This document shows positions 1 to 8,828 of a DNA stretch of 39,191 nt, piece by piece. This DNA comes from an uncultured Bacteroides sp. (GTDB taxonomy: Bacteria > Bacteroidota > Bacteroidia > Bacteroidales > Bacteroidaceae), in contig CAMTPC010000018.1 in NCBI GenBank assembly GCA_947074295.1, positions 1-39,191 of the forward strand. Direction: 5' to 3'. Position 1 is the first letter of the stretch; each line of letters opens with the position of its first letter. The translations under genes and the position numbers were made by a program. The notes below the pieces were generated by a model. It saw nothing but the letters and a program-made list of their open reading frames with translations. It searched no databases and was not told the DNA's origin.

Positions 1-1631
1 ACTGGAATACGATGAAACAGTTTCATACCGATACGTACAACTTCTTGCTTCATGGCGCTTGTCGCATCAACAACTCTTGGCTAGATGCAGCAACCGACTT
101 GGCGCATACTAGTTATGCCAACGGCGGAACACGTACTAGCTTCAATATCGGTAACTACTATGCTGGAGGTGGAAATGCGGAATTTACAGGAATCTGGGAA
201 AGCCGTTATCGTGCCATCCGTAAATGCAACATGATTCTTGAACGCATTGATGGTGTACCACAAGCTACTGATGATTCGGACGAGAAATACGAGAAAGAGA
301 AAAGAAACTATAAAGCTGAAGCTCGTTTCTTCCGCGCTTACTTCTACTGGGAAATGTTCCTTCGCTATGGTCCAGTACCAATGGTGACTGAAGTACTTGA
401 TCCAGATGGTGACTTGATGACAGGCTATACTACACGCCCTTCGTTGAAAGAATATGTAGTTAACTTCATCCTGAAAGAACTGACTGAATGTGAATCAGAC
501 ATGATCGACTATGAAGAAGGTTCAAATGCATCGAATGCAGGCCGTGTGACACAAGCTGTAGCAAGCGCATTGAAATCGCGTGTGATGCTATATATGGCAA
601 GTGATCGTTTCAGCAGTGAATCGGGTGTGACTTGGGCACAAGCCGTAGAGGCAGCCGAAGACTTCATGGTGAAACATAGCTCTAACTATAGCTTGTTTAC
701 TGACAATAATCCTATAGATGCTTATACCAATGCTATCTTGAGAACTACTTACGAAGGAAACAATAAGGAAACAATCTTCTTCCGTAATGATGTAAGAGTG
801 GGTTGGGGAGCTATTTTCTCTGATACACCTGTAGGCGAAGGCGGTAATGGTGGTATGTGTCCAACTCAAAACTTGGTCGATATGTACGATATGGCTGATG
901 GTTCTTCTCCATTCGCACAATATGACGAAACAGGTGCTCCAATTTATAATGGTACAGCTACTCCTGCAATAAACGCAACTAGCAACTACAACGATGCAAG
1001 ACCTTGCGAGAATCGTGACCCACGTTTGACAGCAAGCATCTTGTACAATGGTGTGGCTTGGGGCAACGGTACAATCAACGTATTGTTGGGCCAACGTGAT
1101 AATCCTATCGGTAATGCCAACGCGACTCCTACAGGCTACTATACACGTAAATATATACCGGAATCTATTCTTAGCTCTGTACATACAGGCTCGAGTTATC
1201 GCAACTGGACATTGATTCGTTATGCAGAGATCATTCTCAACTATGCTGAAGCCTTGAATGAATCGGGTGCTAGTCGTGAGCAGGTATTGAATACGCTTCA
1301 ACCCATCCGTGATCGTGCAGGTATGACAGCTTTGCTTACCGACCGTACTGACTTGCAGACAAAAGAGCAGATCAGAAACTTCCTACGCAAAGAGCGTACC
1401 GTGGAATTGGCGTTCGAAGAACACCGCGCATGGGATGTGCGTCGTTGGAATGTGGCTACTAAAGCATTGGCACGTCCTGTGTATGGCATGGATGTGACCG
1501 AACAGAACGGCTCAATCGTCTATACACGCAAAGTGACACAACAACGCGTATTCACAGAGAGAATGTACTTGTATCCCATTCCAGAAACTGAAGTGTGGAA
1601 AACAAACATTGAAAATAACCCAGGTTGGTAA
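1..1631 (+). CDS. SusD/RagB-family glycan-binding protein, 5'-truncated
   Basis: SusD-like proteins are outer-membrane lipoproteins that cap a SusC transporter and bind oligosaccharides. The reading frame is open from the window edge (Trp-Asn-Thr precede the first ATG at 12), and no signal peptide or lipobox is visible, so the true start lies outside and the ATG at 12 is internal. What remains (about 542 residues) has the family pattern: the Ala-Glu-Ala-Arg-Phe-Phe-Arg-Ala-Tyr segment near residue 100, an Asn-Tyr-Ala-Glu-Ala segment in the C-terminal half, an Arg-Lys-Glu-Arg-Thr-Val-Glu-Leu-Ala-Phe-Glu segment and the terminal Asn-Pro-Gly-Trp. The stop is 18 bases before the next gene, a susC, so they are probably co-transcribed. 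Because susD normally follows its own susC, an upstream susC is expected just outside the window, giving two SusC/D pairs in tandem. Family assignment is certain; ligand specificity is inferred from the downstream arabinan enzymes. Confidence 0.95.
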   Translation, partial: WNTMKQFHTDTYNFLLHGACRINNSWLDAATDLAHTSYANGGTRTSFNIGNYYAGGGNAEFTGIWESRYRAIRKCNMILERIDGVPQATDDSDEKYEKEKRNYKAEARFFRAYFYWEMFLRYGPVPMVTEVLDPDGDLMTGYTTRPSLKEYVVNFILKELTECESDMIDYEEGSNASNAGRVTQAVASALKSRVMLYMASDRFSSESGVTWAQAVEAAEDFMVKHSSNYSLFTDNNPIDAYTNAILRTTYEGNNKETIFFRNDVRVGWGAIFSDTPVGEGGNGGMCPTQNLVDMYDMADGSSPFAQYDETGAPIYNGTATPAINATSNYNDARPCENRDPRLTASILYNGVAWGNGTINVLLGQRDNPIGNANATPTGYYTRKYIPESILSSVHTGSSYRNWTLIRYAEIILNYAEALNESGASREQVLNTLQPIRDRAGMTALLTDRTDLQTKEQIRNFLRKERTVELAFEEHRAWDVRRWNVATKALARPVYGMDVTEQNGSIVYTRKVTQQRVFTERMYLYPIPETEVWKTNIENNPGW

Positions 1632-1649
1632 TCTTAATTCTAGTCTATT

Positions 1650-4600
1650 ATGCATACTAATAATATAATAAAGAAGATGACAGGAGCTAAAAGATTGATG
1701 CTTCTATCACTTATCACACTGTTGAGCTGTGTAGCCTGGGCACAAGATGGCCGAGTGCTCCGTGGTCGAATAGTGGACCCTAGCGGTGACCCTATACCGG
1801 GCGCTGTTGTTAATGTATCGGAAGCCAGCCGTATCGCTTTGTCTGACAAAGACGGCTACTTCAATCTGAAGAACGTAAAACAAGCCGACGAGCTATGTAT
1901 CAAGAGTGTAGGTTTTCTATCGACAACCGCCATCGCTGATTTTGATCCTGATTTCCAAATCGTGATGGAGCCTGATGCGGATATGTACACACATACTACT
2001 CCTGTGCCATTTGGCCGCAAGCCCAAAAAGTTAGTGACAGAGTCGACTTCAATAGTGACTGGCGAGGAACTGGAAAAACATCCGGTAACTGTATTGCAAA
2101 ATGCTTTCACTTCTACTGTGACAGGTATGCAGACCTACGAGTGGGCCAGTGAACCAGGATGGACCGAAACAGCGATGTATATCCGTGGCCTTCGTACCAT
2201 GAATGCTAACGCTCGTAGTCCATTGGTAATCGTTGACAACGTAGAGCGCGACCTTTCGTTCCTTGATGCTTATCCTATCGAAAGCATCACTATCTTGAAA
2301 GATGCAGCTGCTTGTGCCATCTATGGTATGCGTGGTGCCAATGGTGCCATCATCGTGACCACTAAACGCGGTGAAGCGGGTAGAACCAATATCAATCTTA
2401 CACAAGAAGTGGGTTTCCAAACTTTGACAGGTAAGATGGAAACACAAAACGCATATAACATGGCGCTTACTCGTAATCAGGTGAGATACCTTAGCGGTCA
2501 AGATCCAATGTATAGTGATTATGATATCGAAATGTATCGTCGTGTGAGCCAAGGTGAGCAACTGACAGGTATGGATCAATATAAATATTATGATACGAAC
2601 TGGTATGAAGAGTTGTATCGTGATAAAGCACCAATGTACAAGACTAACTTGACAGTGAGTGGTGGTAATAATCGTGCGCGTTATTTCGTGTCTTTCTCTT
2701 ACCTACGTCAAGAAGGTATGTGGAACGATAAATGGACTGAGTATAATGATGGTTTTAGTACTCAACATATGTTGAACCGCTACAATCTTCGTTCGAATGT
2801 AGATATCGATATCAATAAATATTTGAATGTGTCTATTGACTTGGGAGGTCGTATCGACAATATCTCTCAACCTTTGACTGGTGTATTTAATATTGTAACT
2901 TTTGGTGCTGTTGAGGCTAATCCAATGGAACCAGTATATACACCTAATGGTCAGATTTATGCATCGAGTACAGCTTCAAACGCAGGTCGTCTATTGGCAT
3001 CATCAGGTATCAACAAGAACCGTCGCCGTAATCTATATAGTACAGTGAACCTTACTGGTGATTTGAGTAGTTTGGTTCCTGGCTTGAAAGCCAATGCAAC
3101 GATCAGTTTTGACTCGTATGAGACATTCATGGCACAACAAACCAATAATGTGAACTCGTATAACTACAATTATACGGCTAATGTGGCTAGCGTAAACGAT
3201 TATACGTATACTCGTTTCTCTACTTATTCGGCTTTGTCGAATCCTTCGACTACTCCACGTGATTATTATTATAATATCAACTTCAACGCTGGATTTAAGT
3301 ATGCTAACTCATTTGGCAAGAATACAATTGATGCGACAGCATTCATTCGTACTTATCAGAATGTGACACACGGTTACGAATCGTCAAACCGTTATCTGTC
3401 ATTCAACGCGCAAGCTACTTATGCTTATGATAACCGTTATATCGTTTCGGGTAATATCTCACGCATGGGTTGTGATAACTTCTCGCCAGATGATCGTTGG
3501 GGCACATTCCCTGGTGGATCTATCGGCTGGGTATTGTCAGAGGAATCGTGGATGAGAAGCAAAAATATCGAACTACTGAAAGCTCGTGCTTCGTATGGTC
3601 GTGCCGGACAATCTTATACAGGTGCAGGTCGTTATCCTTATCAAGGTACTTATGCATCGGGTGGTGGCTATTCATTCGGTACATCACAATCGTATATCAA
3701 CGGGGTGTATGAAAGCAAAGCGGGTAACTTGAACAACAAATGGGAAATCTCGGATATGGTGAATGTTGGTTTGGACTTCGACTTCTTCCAACACAAACTA
3801 TACGGTGCGGTTGACTTGTTCAAAGAATGGCGTTCGAATATCTTGGTGACTCGCTCTACAGTGCCTACTATCTTAGGTGTGACTGCTCCTCAAGATTCAT
3901 ATGGTAAAGCCGAAACAAAGGGTATGGAAATCACCTTGGGACACCGTAATACTATTGGTAAATTCAGCTACTCTATCGAGGGTATGTTGACATGGAACAC
4001 CAATAAGATCACTGAAATGGATGAGCTAGAACCAAACGTAGAATGGCAACGCAAAACAGGTAACCGTATATTTGACTATACATCAGTTGCCGAACTTTAT
4101 GAAGGTGCATTCACCAACAGTATCGGTGGTTGGAACATCTATAAGTTTGATCAATGGGCTAGCGATCCTAGCAAAGTGGCTACCAGTCATCAGGATGCTA
4201 TCGATAACCCTTGGAAATACCCTTACAACTCAGCTTCTAACGGTAACCAACCATTGGGTACGGCTGTATTCAAAGACTTGAACGGCGACCGTATCATCGA
4301 CTCAAACGATATGACGCCATCGGGCTACACCATGATCCCCGAGTTGACGCCATCGTTGAATATCGGCATCTCGTATGCAGGTTTTGACGCTCGCGTGGTA
4401 TTGACAGCCTATTTGAACCGTTCGGTATTCTTATCGCCAGCTATCAGCTTCTCGGGTTGGAGTAACATGGGTACACACGAAGTGACTAAAGCTTGGGGTT
4501 ACTATACTGACGATCCAAACGATCCACGCAACGTGAACGCGATGTATCCTCGTCCTGTATACGGTAGTTTCAACGCTATTGATAGTGATCGTGGTTCGGG

Positions 4601-4853
4601 TACTTACCAGAATGATATCTGGGTAAGAAATGGTGATTACTTGTCATTGCGTAACATTGAATTAGGTTATTCACTACCAAAGAAGCTTATTGCTAAAGCT
4701 GCTATGACTGAATGCCGCTTCTATTTCAGTGGTTACAACCTGTTCAACTGGAGCAACTTGCCCGACGATACAGACCCAGAAAAACCTATGAGCTACTGCT
4801 GGTGGTATCCTAAGACCAGATCATTCATGTTTGGTGTAAACATCGGCTTCTAA
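1650..4853 (+). CDS. SusC/RagA-family TonB-dependent outer-membrane transporter
   Basis: This 1067-residue protein is a SusC-type TonB-dependent transporter that imports oligosaccharides across the outer membrane with its SusD partner. In order: a signal peptide (about residues 1-31, ending Ala-Trp-Ala-Gln), a carboxypeptidase-regulatory-like beta-sandwich (about 37-110, containing Asp-Pro-Ser-Gly-Asp-Pro-Ile-Pro-Gly-Ala), a plug domain (about 125-250, with Tyr-Ile-Arg-Gly and the SusC-typical Leu-Lys-Asp-Ala-Ala-Ala-Cys-Ala-Ile-Tyr-Gly segment) and a beta-barrel ending in the aromatic terminus Asn-Ile-Gly-Phe. Length is normal for the family. An internal Met at residue 10 is an alternative start that keeps the signal peptide. 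It lies 18 bases after one susD and 20 bases before another; the downstream susD is its likely partner. Substrate is not readable from the protein; the neighbouring hydrolases suggest arabinan-derived oligosaccharides. Confidence 0.97.
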   Translation: MHTNNIIKKMTGAKRLMLLSLITLLSCVAWAQDGRVLRGRIVDPSGDPIPGAVVNVSEASRIALSDKDGYFNLKNVKQADELCIKSVGFLSTTAIADFDPDFQIVMEPDADMYTHTTPVPFGRKPKKLVTESTSIVTGEELEKHPVTVLQNAFTSTVTGMQTYEWASEPGWTETAMYIRGLRTMNANARSPLVIVDNVERDLSFLDAYPIESITILKDAAACAIYGMRGANGAIIVTTKRGEAGRTNINLTQEVGFQTLTGKMETQNAYNMALTRNQVRYLSGQDPMYSDYDIEMYRRVSQGEQLTGMDQYKYYDTNWYEELYRDKAPMYKTNLTVSGGNNRARYFVSFSYLRQEGMWNDKWTEYNDGFSTQHMLNRYNLRSNVDIDINKYLNVSIDLGGRIDNISQPLTGVFNIVTFGAVEANPMEPVYTPNGQIYASSTASNAGRLLASSGINKNRRRNLYSTVNLTGDLSSLVPGLKANATISFDSYETFMAQQTNNVNSYNYNYTANVASVNDYTYTRFSTYSALSNPSTTPRDYYYNINFNAGFKYANSFGKNTIDATAFIRTYQNVTHGYESSNRYLSFNAQATYAYDNRYIVSGNISRMGCDNFSPDDRWGTFPGGSIGWVLSEESWMRSKNIELLKARASYGRAGQSYTGAGRYPYQGTYASGGGYSFGTSQSYINGVYESKAGNLNNKWEISDMVNVGLDFDFFQHKLYGAVDLFKEWRSNILVTRSTVPTILGVTAPQDSYGKAETKGMEITLGHRNTIGKFSYSIEGMLTWNTNKITEMDELEPNVEWQRKTGNRIFDYTSVAELYEGAFTNSIGGWNIYKFDQWASDPSKVATSHQDAIDNPWKYPYNSASNGNQPLGTAVFKDLNGDRIIDSNDMTPSGYTMIPELTPSLNIGISYAGFDARVVLTAYLNRSVFLSPAISFSGWSNMGTHEVTKAWGYYTDDPNDPRNVNAMYPRPVYGSFNAIDSDRGSGTYQNDIWVRNGDYLSLRNIELGYSLPKKLIAKAAMTECRFYFSGYNLFNWSNLPDDTDPEKPMSYCWWYPKTRSFMFGVNIGF

Positions 4854-4873
4854 TACCAGAAAAACTTAAGATT

Positions 4874-6670
4874 ATGAGAAAAGTAATTAAATATATGGCT
4901 ACTGCACTGCTGACAATATCATTGTCAGCATGCAGCGACTTCCTGGACAAAGAGTATGATACTTCGATGTCAGAAGATCAAGTGTTCAAGAACAAAGACA
5001 ACACTCGTGGCTTCTTGGCCAACATCTATACCAACTTACCCGATGGCTTCAGTGGTTACACCAATGGTCAGTTCCTAGGTGCTTCGCGTGATTGTATGAC
5101 AGACAATGCGATCTCTTTCTGGAGCGTGCATTATTATCATGGTGTGCTTACAGATAGCTATTCGGCTGTGAACCATCCATTGTTGACGCCTTGGAGCAAT
5201 GCGATGTATGGAATACGTAAAGCCAATCAGTTCATGAAGAACGCTCGCCCATCAGTAATCGGTAACACTGAAAAAGATGGGGATGATAATCATCTTTATG
5301 ATCGTAATATAGCTGAAGCTCGTTTGCTTCGTGCTATCTTCCACCTCGATGTAGTGGCTTGGTTTGGCGATGCGCCTATCATTGGTGACGATGAGAATGG
5401 TGTACCTATCGTGTTTGACCTGAGTGATCCAGGTGCAATGAATATGGAGCGTACTAATGCTGCAGATGCATTGAAATGGATTGCTGACGAGTGTGATATC
5501 GCTGCGCAGAATCTCCCTTTCCGTTATAGTAATGAAACTGAGAACTGGGGTCGTGTAAGTGGCGCTGTAGCTTATGCCTTGAAAACACGTGCATTACTTT
5601 ATAGAGCGTCGAAACTGCATAATGGAAGCAACAATGCTCAATACTGGAAGGATGCGGCAGATGCAGCAAAACAATTCTTGACACTGAATAGTCGTTTGAG
5701 TAATCCTTATCAATTGTATAACACTGGCAATACTGCCAATGATTATTATGAGTGCTTTGTGACCAATCCGGTGTACAATAATGAATTCATTCTTTGCCGT
5801 TCGTTGTGGGCTACTTGGGATGTCGATTTGTTTCTTGCACCTTGTGGATTCAGTGGTACTATCAACTCTACTGGCCGTGTGAATCCTACACAAAATCTAG
5901 TAGACTGCTATGAAACCATCAACGGTTTGCCAATTGACAAAGATCCTACTTACGATTCTCAGAATCCATATAGAAACCGTGACCCACGTTTAAGTCAAAC
6001 CATCTTGCATCATGGTGCGATGTGGGGCGATAGAGATCAAGAGGAAAATCGTGCGGTAGATGTATCTTACCCAGATGGAAAAGATTACCAAGAAATCCAT
6101 GGCGGCACATTGACGGGTTATTACACCAAGAAGTTCTTGAACAACATTTCGTACAAGAATCCAAGTGTGCCCAATCATGCTTGGCCTATCTTCCGCTTCG
6201 GCGAAATATTGCTCAATGCGGCTGAGGCTGTAAATGAGGCTGAGGGCCCAGATGCCGCTTACCAATATATCAACCAGCTTCGTGCACGTGCAGGTATGCC
6301 TGCTTATAGTGGAATGTCGCAGAGTGAACTGCGTGAGCGCATCCGTAACGAACGCCGTATTGAACTTTGCTTTGAAGACCATCGCTTCTTTGACGAACGT
6401 CGCTGGATGTTGTTCGAAGGTCAATCTGCAAGCAGCGAAAGAAACCTGCCACTCTATCAACAATACTATAACCTATATGGTGTGACAGTGACCAACGCTG
6501 ACAATCCATCGTATGACTACGGAGCTGCTCAGATGCACGCTAGTCGCGCATTTAACGCACCGAAGAACTATTTCTTCCCTTTGCCAGATGATGAAGTGAA
6601 ACGTGCGCCAAACCTGAAACAGAATCCAGGATGGGAGCTTTCGAGTACAAACAGCAATGAAACAGAATAA
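4874..6670 (+). CDS. SusD/RagB-family glycan-binding lipoprotein
   Basis: This 598-residue SusD-like protein should be lipid-anchored on the outer membrane and form the lid of the SusC encoded 20 bases upstream. The N-terminus is a lipoprotein signal peptide with the lipobox Leu-Ser-Ala-Cys (Cys20), followed by Ser-Asp-Phe-Leu-Asp, typical of SusD proteins. TPR-like helical segments follow (Ala-Glu-Ala-Arg-Leu-Leu-Arg-Ala around residue 155), then Leu-Asn-Ala-Ala-Glu-Ala-Val, an Arg-Asn-Glu-Arg-Arg-Ile-Glu-Leu-Cys-Phe-Glu segment and Asn-Pro-Gly-Trp near the end. It is co-transcribed with susC. A strong nested hairpin (6681-6755) follows the stop and may reduce read-through into the enzyme genes. 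Family certain, ligand inferred. Confidence 0.97.
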   Translation: MRKVIKYMATALLTISLSACSDFLDKEYDTSMSEDQVFKNKDNTRGFLANIYTNLPDGFSGYTNGQFLGASRDCMTDNAISFWSVHYYHGVLTDSYSAVNHPLLTPWSNAMYGIRKANQFMKNARPSVIGNTEKDGDDNHLYDRNIAEARLLRAIFHLDVVAWFGDAPIIGDDENGVPIVFDLSDPGAMNMERTNAADALKWIADECDIAAQNLPFRYSNETENWGRVSGAVAYALKTRALLYRASKLHNGSNNAQYWKDAADAAKQFLTLNSRLSNPYQLYNTGNTANDYYECFVTNPVYNNEFILCRSLWATWDVDLFLAPCGFSGTINSTGRVNPTQNLVDCYETINGLPIDKDPTYDSQNPYRNRDPRLSQTILHHGAMWGDRDQEENRAVDVSYPDGKDYQEIHGGTLTGYYTKKFLNNISYKNPSVPNHAWPIFRFGEILLNAAEAVNEAEGPDAAYQYINQLRARAGMPAYSGMSQSELRERIRNERRIELCFEDHRFFDERRWMLFEGQSASSERNLPLYQQYYNLYGVTVTNADNPSYDYGAAQMHASRAFNAPKNYFFPLPDDEVKRAPNLKQNPGWELSSTNSNETE

Positions 6671-6680
6671 TCATTAATAA

Positions 6681-6755
6681 ACATGCCGGGATAAAGGAAC
6701 GAACAGAATAGCAATGGGCTATTAAATGCAGAAGACTTTACCCCGGCATGTTTTT
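6681..6755 (+). terminator. Nested stem-loop after susD (terminator or attenuator)
   Basis: The arms ACATGCCGGG (6681-6690) and CCCGGCATGT (6742-6751) are perfectly complementary and are followed by a short T run. The pairing can extend inward through TAAAG/CTTTA, and a second small hairpin (AATAGC/GCTATT) sits in the loop. This is a strong intrinsic-terminator-like structure between the transport genes and the hydrolase genes of the same locus. Inference: it sets a higher transcript level for susC/D than for the enzymes, or separates two transcription units. Confidence 0.7.
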
Positions 6756-6888
6756 CCATTAAAACTTTAATTGTCGAGAAGATTTATTTTTTGACCGAAC
6801 ATAAACTTGAAAAGAAATCAAATAGAACACAGTGTGCTTTTTTTACACGAATAAAAGCCGCTGCTTATCTTTAAAAAACACTTGAATT

Positions 6889-8778
6889 ATGAAGAATCTG
6901 AAATGGCTGAGTATCTCGTTTTTTTTATTTATCTTTGCTTCATGTAGCAGTGACAATACAGATATAAAAGAGATAGTGAGCAATGAGTTTACAATTTCTA
7001 CACCGTCTGTTACAGATGTTACCTATGAATCGGCCACATTTTCAGCAAGCATTACAGGAAATCCTGTGATACTGAAGAAAGGCTTCTGCTATGGCGTGAA
7101 TCCTTCTGTTACAATCAACAATACTCTACTAGAAATCAATAATGCTGGAATGACACTAAATGCGTTTGCACGCAACCTCACTCCCGCTACACAATATTAC
7201 CTGAAGAGCTACCTCATGCTGAGCAGTGGTGAGACCTTCTACTCTGAGGAAACGACCTTCACCACTACGACCAAGAGTGCGAGTGATGAATTGGCTAGTT
7301 ATACGCCTCCTACATATAGTGATGACTATACGTCAATAGCCGGCTGGGATAGACGCAACCAATGGAATCTGGCCAATGTGCATGATCCATCGGTGATGCT
7401 TGCAGCAGATGGCTACTTTTACATGTACCAGACGGATGCTTCGTATGGTAATGCGCATGATGGTCATGGTCATTTCCATGGCCGCCGCTCTAAAGACTTG
7501 GTGAACTGGGAATACATGGGCGCCACTATGCCGCAAATACCGACTTGGATAAAAGAACAGCTCAATGCCTACCGCAGCGCTTGTGGCTTGTCTGCTATCA
7601 GCAATCCTTCGTACGGCTGTTGGGCGCCAGTGGTGCGTAAGGTCAACAACTCACTCTACCGTATGTATTATTCTGTAGTGGTGACCGACCAGATCAGTGG
7701 ACCTAGCTCGTGGAGCGAACGTGCCTTCATCGGTTTAGCGGAAACTACTGACCCTGCTTCTAATGTATGGGAAGATAAAGGTTTCGTGATCTGCTCTGCA
7801 TCAGACAAGAATCTGGATTGGGCTAACAATGGCTGGGAGACAGCCTACTTTAAATGGAATGCTATCGATCCGACCTATATCATCACACCAAGTCAAGAGC
7901 ACTGGTTGATCTATGGCTCATGGCACAGTGGCATCGTAGCGGTAGAACTGGATGGTACTACAGGTAAAACTAAAACAGAATTGCCCAATCCTTGGGGAAC
8001 GATTACGGATATTGCGCCTTATGGTAAGCTGATCGCTTCGCGCGTCATGACCAGCCGCTGGCAAGGTTCGGAAGGTCCCGAAATCATCTACAACGCAGAA
8101 ACAGGTTACTACTACCTGTTTATGGCTTACGATGGCTTGGATGTTCCTTACAATACACGTGTGTGCCGTTCGCGCAACATCGATGGTCCTTACTTGGGCA
8201 TCGACGGTCGTGACCTCACCGCTAGCGGCGGCGATATGTATCCCATCGTGACGCATCCCTATAAGTTCAACAACAGCAACGGTTGGGTGGGGATAGCCCA
8301 CTGTGCCGTGTTCGATGATGGCGAGGGCAACTGGTACTATTCTTCGCAAGGCCGCTTGCCTTATGATGTTCCTGGTATCAATGCCAGCAATGCAGTGATG
8401 ATGGGTCATGTGCGCTCTATCCGTTGGACCACCGACGGTTGGCCTGTGGTGATGCCCGAGCGTTATGGTGCAGTACCAACAATCGCTATCACCGAAGATG
8501 AGTTGCTAGGCACTTGGGAGTGTATCGACCTCTCTTATAGTTATGGTAAGCAGAAAACATCTGAAAGCTTGACGTTGGGAGCAGGCAACAAAGTAACTTC
8601 GGGTATGTGGAACGGTAGCACTTGGAGCTACAACTCGGATAAACAAACTTTGACCATCAACGGTGTTGAGTTATGCATTCAGCGTGAGGTAGATTGGGAG
8701 TTGTCGCCTCGTACGCATACCATTGTCTTCGCTGGTTATTCGGGTAAGAAGACCTATTGGGGTAAAAAGAATAAATAA
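6889..8778 (+). CDS. GH43 family lipoprotein, likely endo-alpha-1,5-L-arabinanase
   Basis: This 629-residue protein is predicted to cut alpha-1,5-arabinan at the cell surface. It has a lipobox Phe-Ala-Ser-Cys (Cys19), then an Fn3-like beta domain (about 35-127), a GH43 five-bladed propeller (about 150-510) and a small C-terminal beta domain (about 520-629) like the GH43 C-terminal domain of endo-arabinanases. The three GH43 catalytic acids are visible: Asp166 in His-Asp-Pro-Ser (base), Asp327 in Ile-Asp-Pro-Thr (pKa modulator) and Glu395 in Ser-Glu-Gly-Pro (acid). The insert Tyr-Gly-Cys-Trp-Ala-Pro is also typical. It is the first of three closely spaced enzyme genes (50 and 44 bases between them). 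An upstream region of about 130 bases after the hairpin contains only a weak promoter candidate (TATCTTTA at 6866-6873). An exo-arabinanase is the main alternative. Confidence 0.88.
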   Translation: MKNLKWLSISFFLFIFASCSSDNTDIKEIVSNEFTISTPSVTDVTYESATFSASITGNPVILKKGFCYGVNPSVTINNTLLEINNAGMTLNAFARNLTPATQYYLKSYLMLSSGETFYSEETTFTTTTKSASDELASYTPPTYSDDYTSIAGWDRRNQWNLANVHDPSVMLAADGYFYMYQTDASYGNAHDGHGHFHGRRSKDLVNWEYMGATMPQIPTWIKEQLNAYRSACGLSAISNPSYGCWAPVVRKVNNSLYRMYYSVVVTDQISGPSSWSERAFIGLAETTDPASNVWEDKGFVICSASDKNLDWANNGWETAYFKWNAIDPTYIITPSQEHWLIYGSWHSGIVAVELDGTTGKTKTELPNPWGTITDIAPYGKLIASRVMTSRWQGSEGPEIIYNAETGYYYLFMAYDGLDVPYNTRVCRSRNIDGPYLGIDGRDLTASGGDMYPIVTHPYKFNNSNGWVGIAHCAVFDDGEGNWYYSSQGRLPYDVPGINASNAVMMGHVRSIRWTTDGWPVVMPERYGAVPTIAITEDELLGTWECIDLSYSYGKQKTSESLTLGAGNKVTSGMWNGSTWSYNSDKQTLTINGVELCIQREVDWELSPRTHTIVFAGYSGKKTYWGKKNK

Positions 8779-8828
8779 CGAATCGCGGAAAACAATCGCT
8801 TTAAGTTAATACTGATATTATAAACACG

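Noticed and set aside
12..14. ATG at 12 as the start of the first SusD protein
   Set aside because: The frame is open to the window edge and no signal peptide or lipobox follows, so the gene is cut by the window.
588..1301. 237-codon minus-strand open frame inside the first susD
   Set aside because: It is antisense to a clear SusD coding region, has no family features and odd Cys/Ile/Thr-rich composition; it is a shadow.
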